A DNA stretch of 13,017 bases from an uncultured bacterium (lineage in GTDB: Bacteria; UBA4055): assembly GCA_937873545.1 (NCBI GenBank), contig CALMWI010000314.1, positions 1 through 13,017 of the forward strand, read 5' to 3'. Both the position numbers and the translations under genes were made by a program. Shown piece after piece: positions 12,574 through 13,017 of the stretch (within the stretch, counting starts at the first letter, position 1; every line of letters begins with the position of its first letter). The notes beneath the pieces are model-generated. The model ran no database searches, had not been told where the DNA came from, and saw only the letters and a program-made list of their open reading frames with translations.

Positions 12574-13017
12574 CTATTTTATACCATATTTTTTTACTTT
12601 GCCTTTGATCTCGATAAGCCTTCCTGAAGAAACGAGTTCCTTTAAAGCCTGCAATACAGCTCCGCTTCCGAACTTCCTGAAATCGCCGGCTATCTTTTCT
12701 TTGGTTTTGGGCGACAATGCACAATAATCCCTGATCTTCTCTTTTAAAATATCATTCGGATCCGGTAATTCAGATCTGTAATAGACTATTGTATAGCCCT
12801 GATTTCTGTCCAGATCCTCGCCGAACTCGATCCTGCTGAAGCACGATCTGTTGACTTCGATAAAATTTCTGACAGCCGTTCTGATCCTGCCGCCTACTCC
12901 GGTCGATCCGTAGCCGTGAATAATCTTGAGGCTCTGACCTTTATTCGAATTATAAGTTCCGATAAAATAGTCCAGAGCCTCTGTTACGGTCATTTCGTGA
13001 AGATCGATCTCTATCAT
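12574..13017 (-). CDS. Smr-domain protein with C-terminal helical (winged-helix-like) region
   Basis: A 147-residue minus-strand gene whose start codon (CAT at 13015-13017) is the very end of the window, so the real N terminus may lie beyond. Residues 1-75 form an Smr domain: IDLHEMTVTEAL (the DLH motif, 5-7) and IIHGYGSTGVGGRIR (32-46, the HGxG loop). Smr domains of MutS2-type and small stand-alone forms are DNA- or RNA-nicking nucleases. The rest, about 90-147 (KIRDYCALSPKTKEKIAGDFRKFGSGAVLQALKELVSSGRLIEI), looks like a helical winged-helix region. This suggests nucleic-acid binding, perhaps in ribosome rescue or repair. It is transcribed toward the CNB gene, and the two stop codons abut (TAGCTA, 12571-12576). 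Confidence 0.85.
   Translation of the reverse strand: MIEIDLHEMTVTEALDYFIGTYNSNKGQSLKIIHGYGSTGVGGRIRTAVRNFIEVNRSCFSRIEFGEDLDRNQGYTIVYYRSELPDPNDILKEKIRDYCALSPKTKEKIAGDFRKFGSGAVLQALKELVSSGRLIEIKGKVKKYGIK

Noticed and set aside
1..13017. CRISPR arrays, insertion sequences, integrase or tRNA attachment sites
   Set aside because: No regularly spaced repeats, transposase-like frames, terminal inverted repeats or tRNA genes could be seen on either strand.

Overview
The window comes from an AT-rich bacterium that favours AGA/AGG for Arg and ATA for Ile. It uses clear Shine-Dalgarno sites (GGAGG, AAGGAG) and sigma70-like promoters (TTGACA-17-TATAAT), which argues against Bacteroidota proper. ProRS is of the bacterial editing type. 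A probable lipoprotein and a CcdA/thioredoxin pair suggest an envelope with an outer face to serve. No rRNA or other strong taxonomic marker is present, so I leave the phylum open.

Layout: (1) 1-2098: a promoter, an unrecognised 35-codon ORF and a strong intrinsic terminator, then proS with its own promoter. (2) 2237-6802, operon A: arsR1, a PF03773 permease, a 10-Cys mini-protein, a TM0996-type mini-thioredoxin, a thioredoxin lipoprotein, a CcdA-like membrane electron carrier, a His-rich CDF metal exporter, and a small gene interrupted by two adjacent in-frame TGA codons. (3) 6873-10326, operon B: arsR2, a membrane-anchored thioredoxin-fold-like protein with Cys-rich ends, arsP, acr3 and thioredoxin-coupled arsC. 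(4) 10402-10916: a yefM/yoeB toxin-antitoxin pair. (5) 10930-12573: an RCK potassium channel and a stand-alone cyclic-nucleotide-binding protein. (6) 12574-13017: an Smr-domain protein on the minus strand, reaching the window edge.

How it works together: this is an arsenic/metalloid resistance island. ArsC reduces arsenate and Acr3 exports arsenite. The two PF03773 permeases may export (organo)arsenicals or other thiophilic species. Both ArsR regulators carry the Cys-x-Cys arsenite sensor, and each has its own promoter with a 22-bp (near-)palindrome over it. The CcdA and thioredoxin genes look like a thiol-electron supply to the extracytoplasmic side.

The most striking item is at 6473-6802. 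Two short ORFs lie in one reading frame, separated only by TGATGA and followed at the right distance by a 6-bp, 6-nt-loop hairpin of bacterial SECIS type. I read this as one 109-residue selenoprotein with a Sec-Sec pair where relatives would carry Cys-Cys. A standard ORF caller would break it.
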